Shown: positions 1 through 12,173, numbered from the stretch's first letter. The stretch: 64,000 nucleotides of DNA from Ancistrus triradiatus (GCA_025084515.1 JAJAGP010000084.1:124001-188000); one strand, 5' to 3'. Translations and numbers: made by a program. Notes: a model not told the origin generated them from the sequence alone.

Positions 1-67
1 TTGAGGAAGGTTATGGGCGTAACCAGCTCCCTTCTAGAAGAGTGTGTTGGAGGTTTAGCACTTGTTA

Positions 68-102
68 ATACACACAAACACACACACACACACACACACA
101 AA
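68..102. repeat. (CA)n microsatellite
   Basis: About 16 CA units with one interruption. The apparent open frame on the minus strand over this tract is a by-product of the repeat. Confidence 0.9.
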
Positions 103-770
103 TGCATGTGCTGCCCAAACAGTATTATTGTTTTCTTGCAGGAAAGAGAAACAGCGGGAAGATAAACAAAGGTGAAAGAGTGAAAGCAGATACACATTTG
201 GCCAGAAAACCAAACACTGAATGAGCAGGGCAGAGGACAAAAGGTTGAAAAGAGGGCAGCAAAACAAGCGTACTTGAAGGCACATCGATGCGATCTCACA
301 AAGCTGCCAAATACCAAAAAGAAAAGAAGGAAAGGTTGAAGTGTACAGAATGACCTAATTGCTTTTTCATTCTGGACTGGCCCTAGATTCCGTTCCAAAG
401 TTAAACTGTGGTGCCAGAACACACTTTGGATCTCGTTGCTTACTTCAGTAAGTAAGAGGACCACTAGAGCTGAGATACAACTGGCCCTTGCTCTAAAACG
501 AGATGGTGGAGAGGGAAATTTAAGAAGAGTCTGACTGACCTCATCCGTGAGACTCTGGAAGTGATGTAATTTAATATGATTGTACTCTTAATCAAGGATA
601 TGCAAGGTGCATCTCTAGAGTTTCATGCAACGTGATATCCTATAATTTGTTTGAAAGTATGTTATGAAATAAAACCTTATTTAATTCATTATTACCTGGT
701 GTCAGTAGCTAACATACTGTTAAGTGCTATGTAGACTTTCATTGTTTATTTTATTCATCTATTCAATCAT
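103..770. other. Intergenic, nothing recognised
   Basis: Unique-looking AT-rich DNA with no convincing frame, TIR or tRNA-like box. Confidence 0.4.
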
Positions 771-773
771 GTA

Positions 774-1447
774 CAGTGGAACCTTAGTTCTCGACCACCT
801 CGGAACTTGTTGAATTCAGTTATCGGCACATTTTGAGTAGAAAAAATGTGTCTCGGTTCTCATCGATTCACGGTTCACGATTCAGTACACAGTGACTCAG
901 TGGATCGGATTCACAATATCGGTTGCTCAGTGAAGATTTCTGCTATTTTCATTGTGTTTTTCTGTAGTTTTAGGTAGGTTATATAGAGCCAGCTGAAAGG
1001 GAAACAGGAACTTAATGGCTGCTGTTAACACAGGCTGCAATTTGAATTAGCAGCTATGCTATTGCCCAGAATTCATCAGTACAGTAAGTGAGCTTTCGCT
1101 TTTCATTTTCAATCCATTACTCACTAAGTTACTATATTATAATATAATGTTTGTGTTAATGTAAGTGTTTTAACTCATTTAACTCAGTACTTACTGTATC
1201 ATTACTCTGCTATGATACAGTATACACCACTCTAAAAAAAAAAACACTCGTTAAACTCGTTAAACTCGTTACATTTAATTTATGATGGATTTGTGGGATC
1301 ATATGCGCATCGGAAATCAGGAAGCACCTGTACAATACAACTCCATTAATGCATATAATGCCTTATACTGTGTGATTTTCTGGGGGTCGTTTTTGGTGAT
1401 TGACAAGCCTTCTGGAACGAATTAATGACGAGAACCGAGGTACTCTA
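774..1447. mobile_element. Pogo/Tigger-like non-autonomous DNA transposon
   Basis: The left end cagtggaaccttagttctcg and the complement of the right end (catagagtacctcggttctcg) are imperfect inverted repeats of the fish element that reads CAGTGGAACCTCGGTTCTCG. The second part 'ccttctggaacgaattaatg' near the right end is also typical. No transposase remains inside. Confidence 0.6.
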
Positions 1448-1607
1448 TGCAGGGCAGTCTGGAAACAGTCCAAAGCAGTCTATAACAGTTCCCTTGATCA
1501 ATCTCTGGAAAGGGACCAAACATGTCTAAGGCTACCCAGCCCATAGGTGTACCAGACTATCTGAGCACTCGACTGGCTCCTTCCAGTCCATGCAAGTGAT
1601 GCAGCTA

Positions 1608-2859
1608 CAGTAGTGCTTGAAAGTTTGTGAACCCTTTAGAATTTTCTATATTTCTGCATAAATATGAACTAAAACATCATCAGATTTTCACACAAGTCCT
1701 AAAAGTAGATAAAGAGAACCCAGTTAAACAAATAAGACCAAAATATTATACTTGGTCATTTATTTATTGAGGAAAATGATTCAATATTACATATTAGTGG
1801 AAGTGTATCATGGCACGAACAAAGGAGTTGTTGATGCTCATCTGGCTGAAAAAGGTTACAAAACCATCTCTGAAGAGCTTGGACACCAATCCACAGTCAG
1901 ACAGATTGTGTACAAATGGAGGAAAATCAAGACCATTGTTACCCTCCCCAGGAGTGGTCGACCAACAAAGATCACTCCAAGAGCAAGGTGTGTAATAGTT
2001 GGTGAGGTCACAAAGACCCCATTGTAACTTCTAAGCAACTGAAGGCCTCTCTCACATTGGATAATGTTACAGAAGGCTATTGGAAGAATGTTTTGTGGAC
2101 GGATGAGACCAAAATAGAACAAAATAGAATAAAACACTGCATTCCAGCATAAGAACCTTATCCCATCTGTGAAACATGGTGGTGGTAGTATCATGGTTTG
2201 GGCCTGTTTTGCTGCATCTGGGCCAGGACGGCTTGCCATCATTGATGGAACAATGAATTCTGAATTATATTAGAGAATTCTAAAGGAAAATGTCAGGACA
2301 TCTGTCCATGAACTGAATCTCAAGAGAAGGTGGGTCATGCAGCAAGACAACGACCCTAAGCACACAAGTCGTTCTACCAAAGAATGGTTAAAGAAGAATA
2401 AAGTTAATGTTTTGGAATGGCCAAGTCAAAGTCCTGACCTTAATCTAATCGAAATGTTGTGGAAGGACCTGAAGTGAGCAGTTAATGTGAAGAAACCCAC
2501 CAACATCCCAGAGCTGAAGCTGTTCTGTACGGAAGAATTGGCTAAAATTACTCCAAGCCGGTGTGCAGGACTGATCAACAGTTACAGGAAACGTTTAACT
2601 GCAGTTATTGCTGCACAGGGGGGTCACACCAGATACTGAAAGCAAAGGTTCACATATTTTTGCCACTCACTAATATGTAATATTATATAATTTTCCTCAG
2701 TAAATAAATGACCAACTAATAATATTTTGTCTCATTTGTTTACCTGGGTTCTCTGTATCTACTATTAGGACTTGTGTGAAAATCTGATGATGTTTTAGGT
2801 CATACTTATGCAGAAAGAGAGACCATTCTAAAGGGTTGACAAACTTTCAAGCACCACTG
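1608..2859 (+). mobile_element. Tc1-like element, family A copy 1, full ends, internally deleted
   Basis: Flanked by TA on both sides. The termini are CAGTAGTGCTTGAAAGTTTG and its inverted match at the right end. Each terminal repeat is about 200 bp long. At 1252 bp it is shorter than an autonomous copy because the transposase has lost internal segments. Confidence 0.92.
1810..2640 (+). pseudogene. Tc1-like transposase pseudogene, family A copy 1
   Basis: A Tc1-type transposase (cut-and-paste integrase with two helix-turn-helix modules and a DDE domain) in ruins. It starts MARTKE at 1810, then lacks the next eight or so codons found in copies 2 and 3, shifting the frame; the helix-turn-helix part (YKTISEELGHQSTVRQIVYKW) is readable in another frame. 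After SKQLKASLTLDNV a large deletion jumps to EGYWKNVLWTDETK (first catalytic Asp). Later parts retain QQDNDPKHTS (second Asp) and SPDLNLIEMLW (third position, Glu). A TGA follows KDLK near 2475, shared with the copy at 14968. Not functional. Confidence 0.9.
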
Positions 2860-2999
2860 TACGGACAAACAACAACATGCCACTCTGGCAGACAGCAGAG
2901 TATTTATGTGAAAGTGAAGTGTCTGACCCGTGCTGGACCGTGCACCTCCCAGAGCACAACAACTGTGGAAGTGGAATCAACAACTGCCACTCTGTTCCC

Positions 3000-4490
3000 T
3001 GCACAGTGGATTCCAGTCAGCAATGATACAACAGCCCATTTAGGTCCCAGAGGCAGTCCCACTGTGAATATTAACCCTTCAGGGTGAGGTGTCGCAGGCA
3101 GCCATTCCAGCCTCTTCCTCACCTCAAAACCACTGACAAAGCAAAGCAAGCTGCTTGTCTTGCTCCTGCTCCCTGAACACAGCACATTTTTGAACCAGAC
3201 TCTGCGCCACTTCCAGTGTTGGCATTGTCCAACCATATTCTATCCCTGAAATATCAGTGGGTGCCATAATCAGGTCCTGGTCAGTATAGCCTCGATTTAC
3301 AGTGTTGAACAGCACTGCTGGCGGGCCTCCAGCCCTGGATGGCTGTCTTCATCCAAAGGAGCCCTTGACAGGTCCATCTGGAACAGCCTGGCAGGTGCAG
3401 AATTCAGTACTCAGAACCTACACTGCTTTTGTTCAGTGGTCCAAGTTGCATCACTCTTTCTGCTACTGCTCAAGCTACACCAGGTGTCTCTTCCTCTGCA
3501 ATTATCCATCTCACTTCTGACAACAGTGTAGCCTCGAAGAAGCAGGCACTCCAGGAATATTGCTCATTGTGAAACATTGTGCTGGGAACCACCAAGGATT
3601 CCACAGCCACCTAGCTGCTGACCAGGGAGTCACAATATAACATCAGAACAGAAAGTAATGCTGTAAGCAGTAAGAAAACCATAGCATTTCTGTAAACATA
3701 GCACTTCCATCTAATCCCACAGATCATGTCTGCACCCAGACTGTATTGGAGAAATCTGGCTAGGAGTCACTCTTCCTGCTTAGGAATTACTCCCCATGTG
3801 ATCTAATTAAATACCCTCAGTGAAACCTTCCTCCCCATTGCTCAATACTGCCCCAGTACCCAGAGCGTGGTCATTACAGCAAAAGAGCCATTCCCCAGCA
3901 GAGCTCATGTTTTGAATGAGCAAATAAAAACAAAATGTGCAGCTGGGTCTTGCAGCAGCTTGGTTTTCAGCAATAATACTTTATGTTCCTTCTAGGTGGA
4001 AGCAAAGTTCAAAATCGGAAATTCACATCAGCAAATTGCAGTGAACCGTATTAGCACACTCTCTGCTACAGCTCGTCCAGCATAACTTTTCACCACATGT
4101 TTGTGTGTGTCTGTTTTGCATATTGCCATATGCCTATTTAATGACAACCACAGGATTTTTCATTGTTCATTGTTAGCATATGGGACTAGCATGGATGCTT
4201 TGTTCAGGCAGTCCTGTAAGACAACGCTGGGCTTGAGGCCAGGTTGTTGGGAAAGACCAGTGCCCAGAGTCCTTCAAACGCCCACAGCGCCTGGACTCTT
4301 AACCTCTCCTTGTCGAAGCGGGGTCAAATGGAGGTTTTGTAGCAGTGGATAGCTGCGTAGACGAGCTGGAGGTGGTGCATCGCTGGCTAGAGTAGGTAAA
4401 AATAGGATTTATATGTCCCTGGTGGGGGTTAACAGTGGGTTTACTTAATCCCACACTGCTTGTAAGGTTAAACTCACAGATTTCCTGCTA
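3000..4490. other. Intergenic with unidentified coding-like scraps
   Basis: Moderately GC-rich stretches (for example 3080-3430) give overlapping short frames on both strands, none with a motif I recognise. They could be remains of an old retroelement or processed gene. No tRNA box or TIR is seen. Confidence 0.3.
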
Positions 4491-4494
4491 CAGA

Positions 4495-4640
4495 TTTGTG
4501 TGTTTTTGTGTGGGGGGGGTGGTGGGGTGGTTAGCAAAAATGATCTTTTGAAAAACCAAAAGATTTAGTTTGCTGAGGTTGAGGTTAGGATTACGCGTAG
4601 GCATAATAATTGGTAATAATATAAACAAACTTTTCTAAAG
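4495..4640 (+). repeat. 'Reader-of-TG' dispersed repeat, copy 1 (partial)
   Basis: Shares ttgaaaaaccaaaagattt, 'gaggttgaggttagg' and 'gtaggcataataattggtaat' with the four longer copies at 25.9, 43.3, 46.2 and 53.8 kb. It begins after a tgtgtttttgtgtgggg run. The label is only a working name for a fish repeat that sits beside TG tracts. Confidence 0.6.
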
Positions 4641-4989
4641 TGATTAATCTTGTACTGCTTTTTTGCATATGTTGTGTTTTACAAATTACAAAATGTTATT
4701 ACACAAATGGCAGCACATACAATTTGGATGGATAAAATTATTTGAATTTGTTTTTTTTGTTGTTGTTTTTTTGTTGTTGTTATTTTTTGCATGTACTCCT
4801 TGTTCGTAATAATCATCGCACGGTTGAATCAAGCTGTCAAAAAGCTAGCGGATGGCAAAAAGTTGTGTCATTAATCGTTTCATTAACAGATATACTTTTC
4901 AGAACAATCAGTAATGATGTTGGAGCTGATGAGTTTAAAGTAATTCAGCTTACAGTAATGGTGACTGGGCTTTCTGTATTTTTACTTAA

Positions 4990-5205
4990 CTCAAGTCAAG
5001 TCAAGTCAGATCTATTTATATAGCGCTTTTTACATTGGAGCATTGTCTCAAAGCAACTTTACAAGTTTAGATTATCTCCTAATAACTATGTCCAATCCCA
5101 AATTGAGCAAGCCTAGGGCGACAGTGGCAAGGAAAAACTCCCTGAGTGTTATAGGAAGAAACCTTGGGAGGACCAAAACTCAAAAAGTGACCCAACATCC
5201 TTGGG
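4990..5205 (+). repeat. Teleost dispersed repeat R1, copy 1
   Basis: Starts with a tcaagtcaagtcaag run, then tttatatagcgctttttaca, gtctcaaagcaactttacaa, gagcaagcctagggcgaca, aaggaaaaactccctgag and gaagaaaccttgggagga. This order recurs at 37166 and, truncated, at 17503. It is a common teleost repeat of unknown class to me. Confidence 0.8.
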
Positions 5206-5639
5206 CGGCGTAGATGATAAATCTAAGAGCGAAACTAAAGTCATGGAGTCAAAGTTCGAATAAAATGTGAAGTATGCACATCGGCATTAAGTGGCCCGGG
5301 TATGGTGGGGCTGGAGCTGATGACGGAAGCAGCTTGAGGTTAACTGTGGTTTTTTTGAAGGATTTCACTTTTCTACACACCAGAATTCACGTTTATTGAA
5401 CATATGTAATACCAAATGTGTAATGTGAGAGCATCTCTGGTCTGTGTCAGGTGATATAGTCCTCAGAATGGCACCCATAATGAGCGGGATGTATCAGGTT
5501 CCCGTAATGACCAATTGGGTTTTGAGGCACTGTAAATCTGTGTGTATGTCTCTATATTCCACCTCAGGAGATGCTCCTGAGTTTCAGAGCTCTTCTGGTT
5601 GGGGGCTGGGTCTGTGTCATGCAGACTAGTGATGTCCCC

Positions 5640-5990
5640 ATGTTACAACATGGCTACCATTTCACTACACAGGCATTCTGTGTGGGGTAACATTTTTCAA
5701 TACTCTATGGTTTGTACCATATGCCTGATTTACTCTATGTACCCATGCTTCAAGGTCCTTGGTCCCTCTCTTGTGGCTTTTTCTTAGCCCGCAGGTTTTC
5801 AGTGTTTCTGTTTTCACTGAATCAGTTTTGTGTGGATTTATACATGTGTTTTGGATCATTATCTTGAGGGAAGATTCAACCATGACCTAGTTTTAGCTTC
5901 TTGGCAGATATATGCAGATTTTCATTTAAAATATCCTGGTACCTAGAGTCTTTGGATGAATCATAGCCCAACAGCAGCATCCCATTTTGC
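5640..5990 (-). pseudogene. Tc1-like transposase fragment (family H), minus strand
   Basis: Minus-strand translation, with stops, gives DSRYQDILNENLHISAKKL and IFPQDNDPKHMYKSTQN. This matches the region around the second catalytic Asp (QDNDPKHTS) of Tc1 transposases. No terminal repeats are seen nearby. An old remnant. Confidence 0.65.
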
Positions 5991-6432
5991 AATCAGTTGT
6001 CCTGGTCAGGGTCATAAGACAGGGTCTGGAACCTAATTCGGAACTGGATGGGTGTAGGCAGATGTACACCATGGACAGGGTAGCGTTCTATCACCTGACT
6101 TTCAATTTTATGACTTACAAGCACTAGGATTCAAACCAAGGCCTACAGAAACTGCCTTTTCCAGCAGCTGTCTCTAAACACTGACCTTCTAATTGAAACA
6201 TCTTCCCATGCATCTGGTTACTGTATTGCCTTGTGAGTTGCAATAGGCTAAACAATTCTTTCACTGACTCGGTGGAAAACACATCATTAATACACTACAT
6301 TTCAACAATGACAGTTTAATAATTCTGGAATTGATAAACATATCATATGCTGATAACCTGAGATTTAGTACAAAACTCTGTATTGACCATGAGTCTCCTT
6401 TACAAATATAGATGTTTACTTGTTTAGAACAT

Positions 6433-7250
6433 CGGCCCTGAGTCCCTTCTTATTTGCTCTGGTGATGGACAGACTAACAGATGAGGTCAGACAGGAATCG
6501 CCGTGGACTATGATGTTTGCAGACGACATTGTGATCTGTAGTGAGAACAGGGAACAGGTAGAAGAGAACTTGGAGAGGTGGAGGTATAATCTGGAAAGGA
6601 GAGGAATGAAAGTCAACTGTAGTAAGACAGAATACATGTGTGTAAATGAAAAGGAGTCAGGTGGAACAGTCAGGCTACAGGGATCAGTGGTCACAAAGGT
6701 CCAGGAGTTCAGGTACTTGGGATCAACTGTCCAAGGAAATGGGGAGTGTGGAAAGAAGGTGAAGAAGAGAGTACAGGCAGGATGGAGTGGGTGGAGAAGA
6801 GTGTCAGGAGTGCTGTGTGACAAAAGAGTCACAGCAAAAGTGAAAGGAAAGATTTATAAGAGAGTAGTGAGACCAGCCTTGTTGTATGGGTTGGAGACAG
6901 TGGCACTGACAGAGACAGGAAGCAGAGCTGGAGGTGGCAGAACTTAAGGTGTTGAGGTTCTCTTTAAGAGTGTCTAGGGTGGACAGGATTAGGAATGAGA
7001 TCATCAGAGGGACAGCACAGGTTGGAAAATTGGGAGACAAAATTCGAGAGGGAAGACTGAGATGGTTTGGACATGTGCAGAGGAGGGATAGTGGATATAT
7101 TGGTAGGAGGATGTTGGAGATGGAGCTGCCAGGCAAGAGACGGAGAGGAAGCCAAAGAGGAGTTATTTGGTTGTGGTAAATGAAGATATGCAGGGAGTTG
7201 GGGTGAGAGTAGAGGACGTGGAGGACAGGGTGAGGTGGAAACATTTAACT
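6433..7250 (+). pseudogene. RTE-type reverse transcriptase, C-terminal part, frameshifted
   Basis: RTE LINEs encode an endonuclease-reverse transcriptase; here only the palm domain onward remains. Visible motifs: SALSPFLFALVMDRLTDEVR, the catalytic FADDIVICSE, the thumb-side SKTEYMCVNEKESGG and FRYLGSTVQ, and the C-terminal RLRWFGHVQRR and LEMELPGKRRRG. The first frame (to 6947) ends in a one-base frameshift near 6920 that moves the protein to the frame EAELEVAELKVLRFSLRV. Another break follows near 7165. No endonuclease domain is present. Dead on arrival through 5' truncation. Confidence 0.93.
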
Positions 7251-7302
7251 CGCTGTGGTGACCCCTGATAAAGGGAGAAACCGAAAGAAGAAGAAGAAGA
7301 AG
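6433..7302 (+). mobile_element. RTE-clade LINE, 5'-truncated, with target duplication
   Basis: The element ends in ccgaaagaagaagaag, a short GAA-type tail typical of fish RTE elements, and is flanked by the 15-bp duplication acttgtttagaacat at 6418-6432 and 7303-7317. The 5' end lies within the reverse transcriptase, as expected for incomplete reverse transcription. Confidence 0.93.
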
Positions 7303-7319
7303 ACTTGTTTAGAACATAA

Positions 7320-7900
7320 CTGCAGTGCTAAATAGCCAATATACAGGTTTAAAGTCAGCATTATGTCCAATGAATAAGACACTGACTTAAATGGGTGTTA
7401 ATATTACTATAGTCACAAGCTAGTGTAAATACTTTGCATGTAGTGTTTTATTAAACAATAATATTAATTCATATTAAACACAATATGAAAACATTTAGTA
7501 CAATACTGTACTGTATAATGCATAAATTCTTGTCTTTTTATCTTTTATAAACTTAAAACACCAAAAAACAAAATGGAAAATATTAAAAAGCTGTTTTCTA
7601 CCTGCATTTCTCGTTACTGTCAGCAGGTGTCACAAGGGTTTGCTCGTACAATTTTTCTGTCATTCAGACATTAATTAGATGTCTATAAGAAAGATTTTTA
7701 TTTGCTATATGCTTTATTTTTTATATGCTTAAGACCTCAGACATTATAAAGTAACATTAGGATGATCCTTTCTAAAAGGCTAAGGCGGTCCGTTTAAAGT
7801 TACTCAAGGTGCATCAGATTATTACCTATGCTTCAGTTTTGTTACTTTATATATACACTCATCATTCTCCCTTTATGCCTTGCAGTTACTGAATATGTGA
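7320..7900. other. AT-rich intergenic DNA, nothing recognised
   Basis: No frame, TIR or tRNA-like box could be supported here. Confidence 0.4.
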
Positions 7901-7904
7901 ATGG

Positions 7905-8020
7905 TGGTGGCTCAGTGGTTAAGGCTCTGGACTGCTAATCAGAAGGTCAAATTTTAATTATTGGGTGCTTCGTCATCTAGTACTCTGTCACTTTGGTTAA
8001 GGGCGTGAAGGCAATTGTAC
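7905..8020 (+). mobile_element. tRNA-derived SINE fragment
   Basis: A-box-like ggtggctcagtggttaaggc followed by gactgctaatcagaaggtca, as in tRNA-headed fish SINEs, then a degenerate 'ggttaagggcgtgaaggcaattgtac' tail. Confidence 0.6.
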
Positions 8021-8029
8021 ATTAAAACC

Positions 8030-9845
8030 ATACTGTCATCAGTAGTCTGCAACTTTTAGTAGAAACACTCCAAAGATCTTAAAGTAAACTCACAATTACA
8101 TAATTTGGTCCTATGAAAGATGCACTACTCATTTTCAGTTATTTAATCAGACATTATTATTAAATCAATGCATACATAATACCTACAAATAGAACACACA
8201 TGCAGGACCTTTTCAGCTTTTACACTATTTCAATTTCTGCAGGCATTCTTTCTTATTTTAATCATGTAAACATGTCAGTGCTCATCAGAGTGATTTAGAA
8301 AGTGGTTGACTCACGGCATTAAAGTGCTACACTGCGTAAACTCTATTAGATTGGAAATGGTGTTTCGGCGAGGTTAGGCGTCGACAGTGAGAGCGGGCAG
8401 CGAGAGGGAGTTACTCTTCATGGTAATATGAGTAATTGAGTGTGTTTAGGGTCAGTCTGATTCTGCTGACCCGAGTCCACGCTCCCTCTTGTGACCCCAC
8501 CACCATATTTCACAGCCTTTAAATGAACGTCTCACTGGGCCAGATCGGTTTCCGCTCGCCGGCAAGAACACCTGACCCACACACACCTTCTTTCATTTTC
8601 TTTCACCTCCTGACTTACTGTAAATTCTCATGGAACATGTCCTACTCTGTGCTTCATACTTTCTGTCTCCCTGTCTGTCTGGGTGGCTACACACTTGAAT
8701 CATGAACTCATAAACGTCTCGATGACAACATCAGAGGTCACGGCTGTCACCAGCTTTACCTATTACATCATCAAGGCGAGACAGTGCAGTATCCTTTAAG
8801 CACTTCTCAAATAGTAGGCTGTCGATTTATATGTTCATAACATTCAATCAAAATGACAATTCTATTAAGTATCGATGATGTAACGCTCACCTCATGATCT
8901 TTTTCTGACTATGACAGCTACAGTTCCAGTGCAGGTCGGTGTTTAGCAGCTTTTTAACACCTTATCAAGACATCTAATCATCGAATTTGACAAGCTTGGC
9001 CATTAGGTTTCACGCAACAGTTTAAAGCTTCCACCATTATAGGATCTGTTCTCACAATCTGAATCACAACTGAGTGTTTGAAGTATTTTCTAAAACTCCT
9101 ACACCACAAAGCTCTGGATGGAAATTGAATCCCCAGGACCATCACTATAATTATTCCTTTATGAAAGCTCAACATATGATTAATGGCTTGTCAGATGAAA
9201 GGGTGATGGATCCTGTAGTCAGAAATACAGTAAGCGTTACTATGACCACAGACCTTGAACTTTTACTTACACTGGGTGCACCTTCTCAAAAACGTACAAA
9301 ATCAAAAGAGATTATGAATAGCCTAGTAAAATAAGATTAGAGGGTTACAGTAATTAATAAGCTAATCAAGGTCAATGGGATACAGTAAGCTGGTGTTTGT
9401 TCTTGACTTGTCTGTGAGTGTTTTGTGTATAAACATGCTGTGTGGTCTCTTACGAGACATTTTTATGATCATCTCTCAGTTTAGCGCTGTCTATTCAATC
9501 CTTTCAGAGCAAATCACAAAAACGTGATCCCAAATAAACTGCTTAGGTCAACTGAAGGACGCCTGCCTAATGTTGTAAATGTTCTGGCCTTGCTTGACAT
9601 CTTTGTCCACTTAGTTACCTTCTTAGATCAGCTAGACAAGTAATACAAGAAATATACAAGTACTGTAAGACTTGTGAATTCATACTGTATGACATAGAGA
9701 AGATCATCGATGAAAATGTGGGGGCCTGTTGCCTTACCCTAACTACATTCATTTTAAATTCATTTTTAGCTTAACTCTTTATACTCCCAACCCATACCAC
9801 ACAGTCAGTTTTTTCAGTCTGCACGTACACAATATGGTCTACAAC
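8030..9845. other. Intergenic, nothing recognised; 8340-8720 is GC-richer
   Basis: 8340-8720 has higher complexity and might be a conserved non-coding element, but this is a guess. The remainder is AT-rich without gene or repeat signals that I can name. Confidence 0.3.
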
Positions 9846-9847
9846 TA

Positions 9848-10985
9848 CACTATATGGACAAAAGTATTGGGATACCTACAAATTTAAAATATAAACAATA
9901 TGGAATTGCAACCTCCTTTGCAGCTACTGTATAACAGTTTACACTCTTCTGGGAAGGGTTCTACAAGGTTTTGGAGTGTGTGTGAGAAAGTTTGCTCATT
10001 CATCCAGAAAAGTATTTCTGAGGTCAGACACGATGTTGAAAAAGATGGCATTCCTGGCCATCTCCATTCTAGTTCATCCGAAAGGTGTTTGGTGAAGTTG
10101 AGGTCAGGGCTCTGTGTGGGCCAGTCAAGGTCTTCCACACCAAAATCGCCCAACCATGCCTTTATGGACCTTGCTTTGTACTCTGGGGCACAGTCATGTT
10201 GGAACAGAAATGGGCCTTCCCCAAACTTCTCCAAACACAATGTTGGAAGCATACAATTGTCCAAAATATCTTGGTATGCTGAGGCATTAAGATTTCACTT
10301 CACTGGAACTAAGAGGCCCAAGCCAACCCCTAAAAACAACCCCATCCCTCCTCCATGAAATCTCCTCCACCAGTTGGCACAATGCAATCAGGCAGGTAAT
10401 GTTCTCCTGGCATTCGCCAAACCCAGATTCATCCATCAGACTGCCAGAGAAGCATTGTTCGTCACTTCACAGAACGTTTCCACTGCTCGAGAGTCCAGTG
10501 GTGGTGTGCTTTACACCACTCCATCCGATGGTTACCATTGTGCTTGATAAAGCAAGGCTAGCATGCAGCTGCCCGGCCATGGAAACCCATGCCACGAAGC
10601 TCCCAGTGCACAATTTTTTGTGCTGATGTTAATACCAGAGGAGGTTTGGAGCTCTGCAGTTATTGACTCAGAAGAGCATTGGCAACTTTTATGCACTATT
10701 TACCTCTCTCTAACTTTGTGGTCTGCCACTTTTTGGCTGAGTTGCTGTGGTTCCTGAACACTTACAATTTTTAATAATACCACTCACAGTTCAATAATAC
10801 CACTCACACAAACTGACTCATTGCAGTATTATTACAGTACCATGCTCCAATTCAGTGAGCGCTTTAGAACGACCCATTCTTTCACAAATGTTTGTAAAGG
10901 TAGACTGCATGGCTAGGTGTCACTGAATGAAACACCTGATTTCAATGATTAAGAGGTGTGTCCGAATACTTTTGTCCATATAGTG
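9848..10985 (-). mobile_element. Tc1-like element, family G, near full length, minus orientation
   Basis: The left end cactatatggacaaaagtat and the right end atacttttgtccatatagtg are an inverted pair. TA precedes the left end; the right flank is CA, probably a decayed TA. The 1138-bp length is near that of a complete copy. Confidence 0.9.
9900..10640 (-). pseudogene. Tc1-like transposase pseudogene, family G
   Basis: The minus-strand frame near 10264-9884 shows FQHDCAPEYKARSIKAWL, where the second catalytic Asp context HDNAP has become HDCAP, and DWPTQSPDLN, leading toward the third catalytic residue. The expected Glu in 'NPxEHLWDELE' lies in a damaged stretch, NFTKHLSDELE, where the Glu position reads Lys. 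The upstream half is broken by stops and indels. Same family as the fragment at 16880. Confidence 0.85.
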
Positions 10986-10989
10986 CACC

Positions 10990-11600
10990 TTGAGTACAAG
11001 TAAGTTTAACTTTTGAAAGTATTTGAAAGTATTCTAAATACCAAGTCTATCAAACTGCACTCCCAGCTTGCTTTGCAACATTCCATAAATGTACGCAGAA
11101 GATCTCAGTGTGTAACTTTGATTGACTTCATGTATTTGTCTCCATCTCTAGCTGGACGGGCAAAGTGCTAATTTCTGATATAGCGCCTACAGTGTGGAAT
11201 TAACTAGGGAACTTCTATATAGAATGCAAAACTTCTATAAAGTCTGAGAATTTTGCAATGTAATGTGTGTTACTTCTCAATAGGGCTCTGAATTCTATTC
11301 AGAATCCATAAACTATAGGTTAATTATATATATATCAAACATAGACATATTTCCAGTTATGGATAATGGCTTAAAGTTGCAGAATAATACAGATATTTCA
11401 GGTCAGGAGAAGCATGAAGTGGAAAGGTCTACAGATGCTTTTGAACTTTAGACGCCGTTGTTTCATGCCTCTCTGTTTCACTCTGCTCCCATCTGTGGGT
11501 CATGTGCAGTCTTCTAAAGAAGCTGAATGTTTGAAAGCACAGCTGTGAACTTGCATGAATTATGTGAAAGTCACTTTGCTATGCACCCCACCCCTTTTAC
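10990..11600. other. Intergenic, nothing recognised
   Basis: AT-rich sequence between two transposon remnants, with no further signal. Confidence 0.35.
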
Positions 11601-11629
11601 TTTGCAAATATACAATGGTATACAAAAGT

Positions 11630-11965
11630 CTGGCAGTGAAAATGCCCCTTGTTGGGATCTTTGTGGAGAAGGATTCATACTGCAGCAGGATAAAGACCCA
11701 ACATACAAGTCAAAGCTCTGCAGCAACTATTTGAAGACCAAAGAAAACCAAGGAGTGCTGACTATCATTGACTTTCCCCCCGGTCACCTGACCTACATCC
11801 CCATCGAGCATTTATAGGGGGGCTTAAAGACACAAAAAGCCAAGTATTCAGTCATATCACAAGATGCTCTTTGGAATATTGTGAAATCAAGCAGGATAAC
11901 ATTATGGCGTCCATGCCTGCTCAAGTGTGTTCTGTACAGCAAAAGGGGAATTGTGCAAATACTAA
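11630..11965 (+). pseudogene. Tc1-like transposase C-terminal fragment (another family)
   Basis: Readable parts are FILQQDKDPTYKSKLCSNYL (second-Asp context), DFPPGHLTYIPIEHL (third catalytic Glu context, PIEHL retained) and, after a TAG and frameshift, the tail DNIMASMPAQVC. Terminal repeats are not seen. An old fragment. Confidence 0.75.
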
Positions 11966-11980
11966 TAAATTCTGAAAAAT

Positions 11981-12173
11981 ACATTACATTTAAAGAATTT
12001 AGCAGCCACCCTTATCCAGAGCGACTTACAACTGGTACAACCTTACAATCCAAGTCATTCTGGCTTAAGGGCATTGCTTAAGGACCCAACAGTGGCAAGC
12101 TTGGCGGAGGAGCAATTTGAATCCTGGACCTTCTGTTTCATAGTCCAGTACCTTTACCGCTAGGCCACCACAA
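11981..12173 (-). mobile_element. SINE family B, minus orientation
   Basis: The complement of the family B layout is complete: tail module at the left (aatttagcagccacccttat ccagagcgactt), then the middle, then the complement of the tRNA-like head (agtccagtacctttaccgct aggccacca). Confidence 0.88.

Noticed and set aside
2904..3315. Overlapping minus-strand frames near 3.0-3.3 kb as a small gene
   Set aside because: No domain, no supported splice sites, and competing frames on the other strand. Left as unidentified.
3124..3315. Host-gene exon with GWTMPTLEVAQSLVQ-like peptide
   Set aside because: No family recognised, and the flanks lack a convincing acceptor and donor pair.
6416..6832. 138-codon minus-strand frame
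   Set aside because: It is the complement of the RTE reverse transcriptase, whose motifs are unmistakable on the plus strand.
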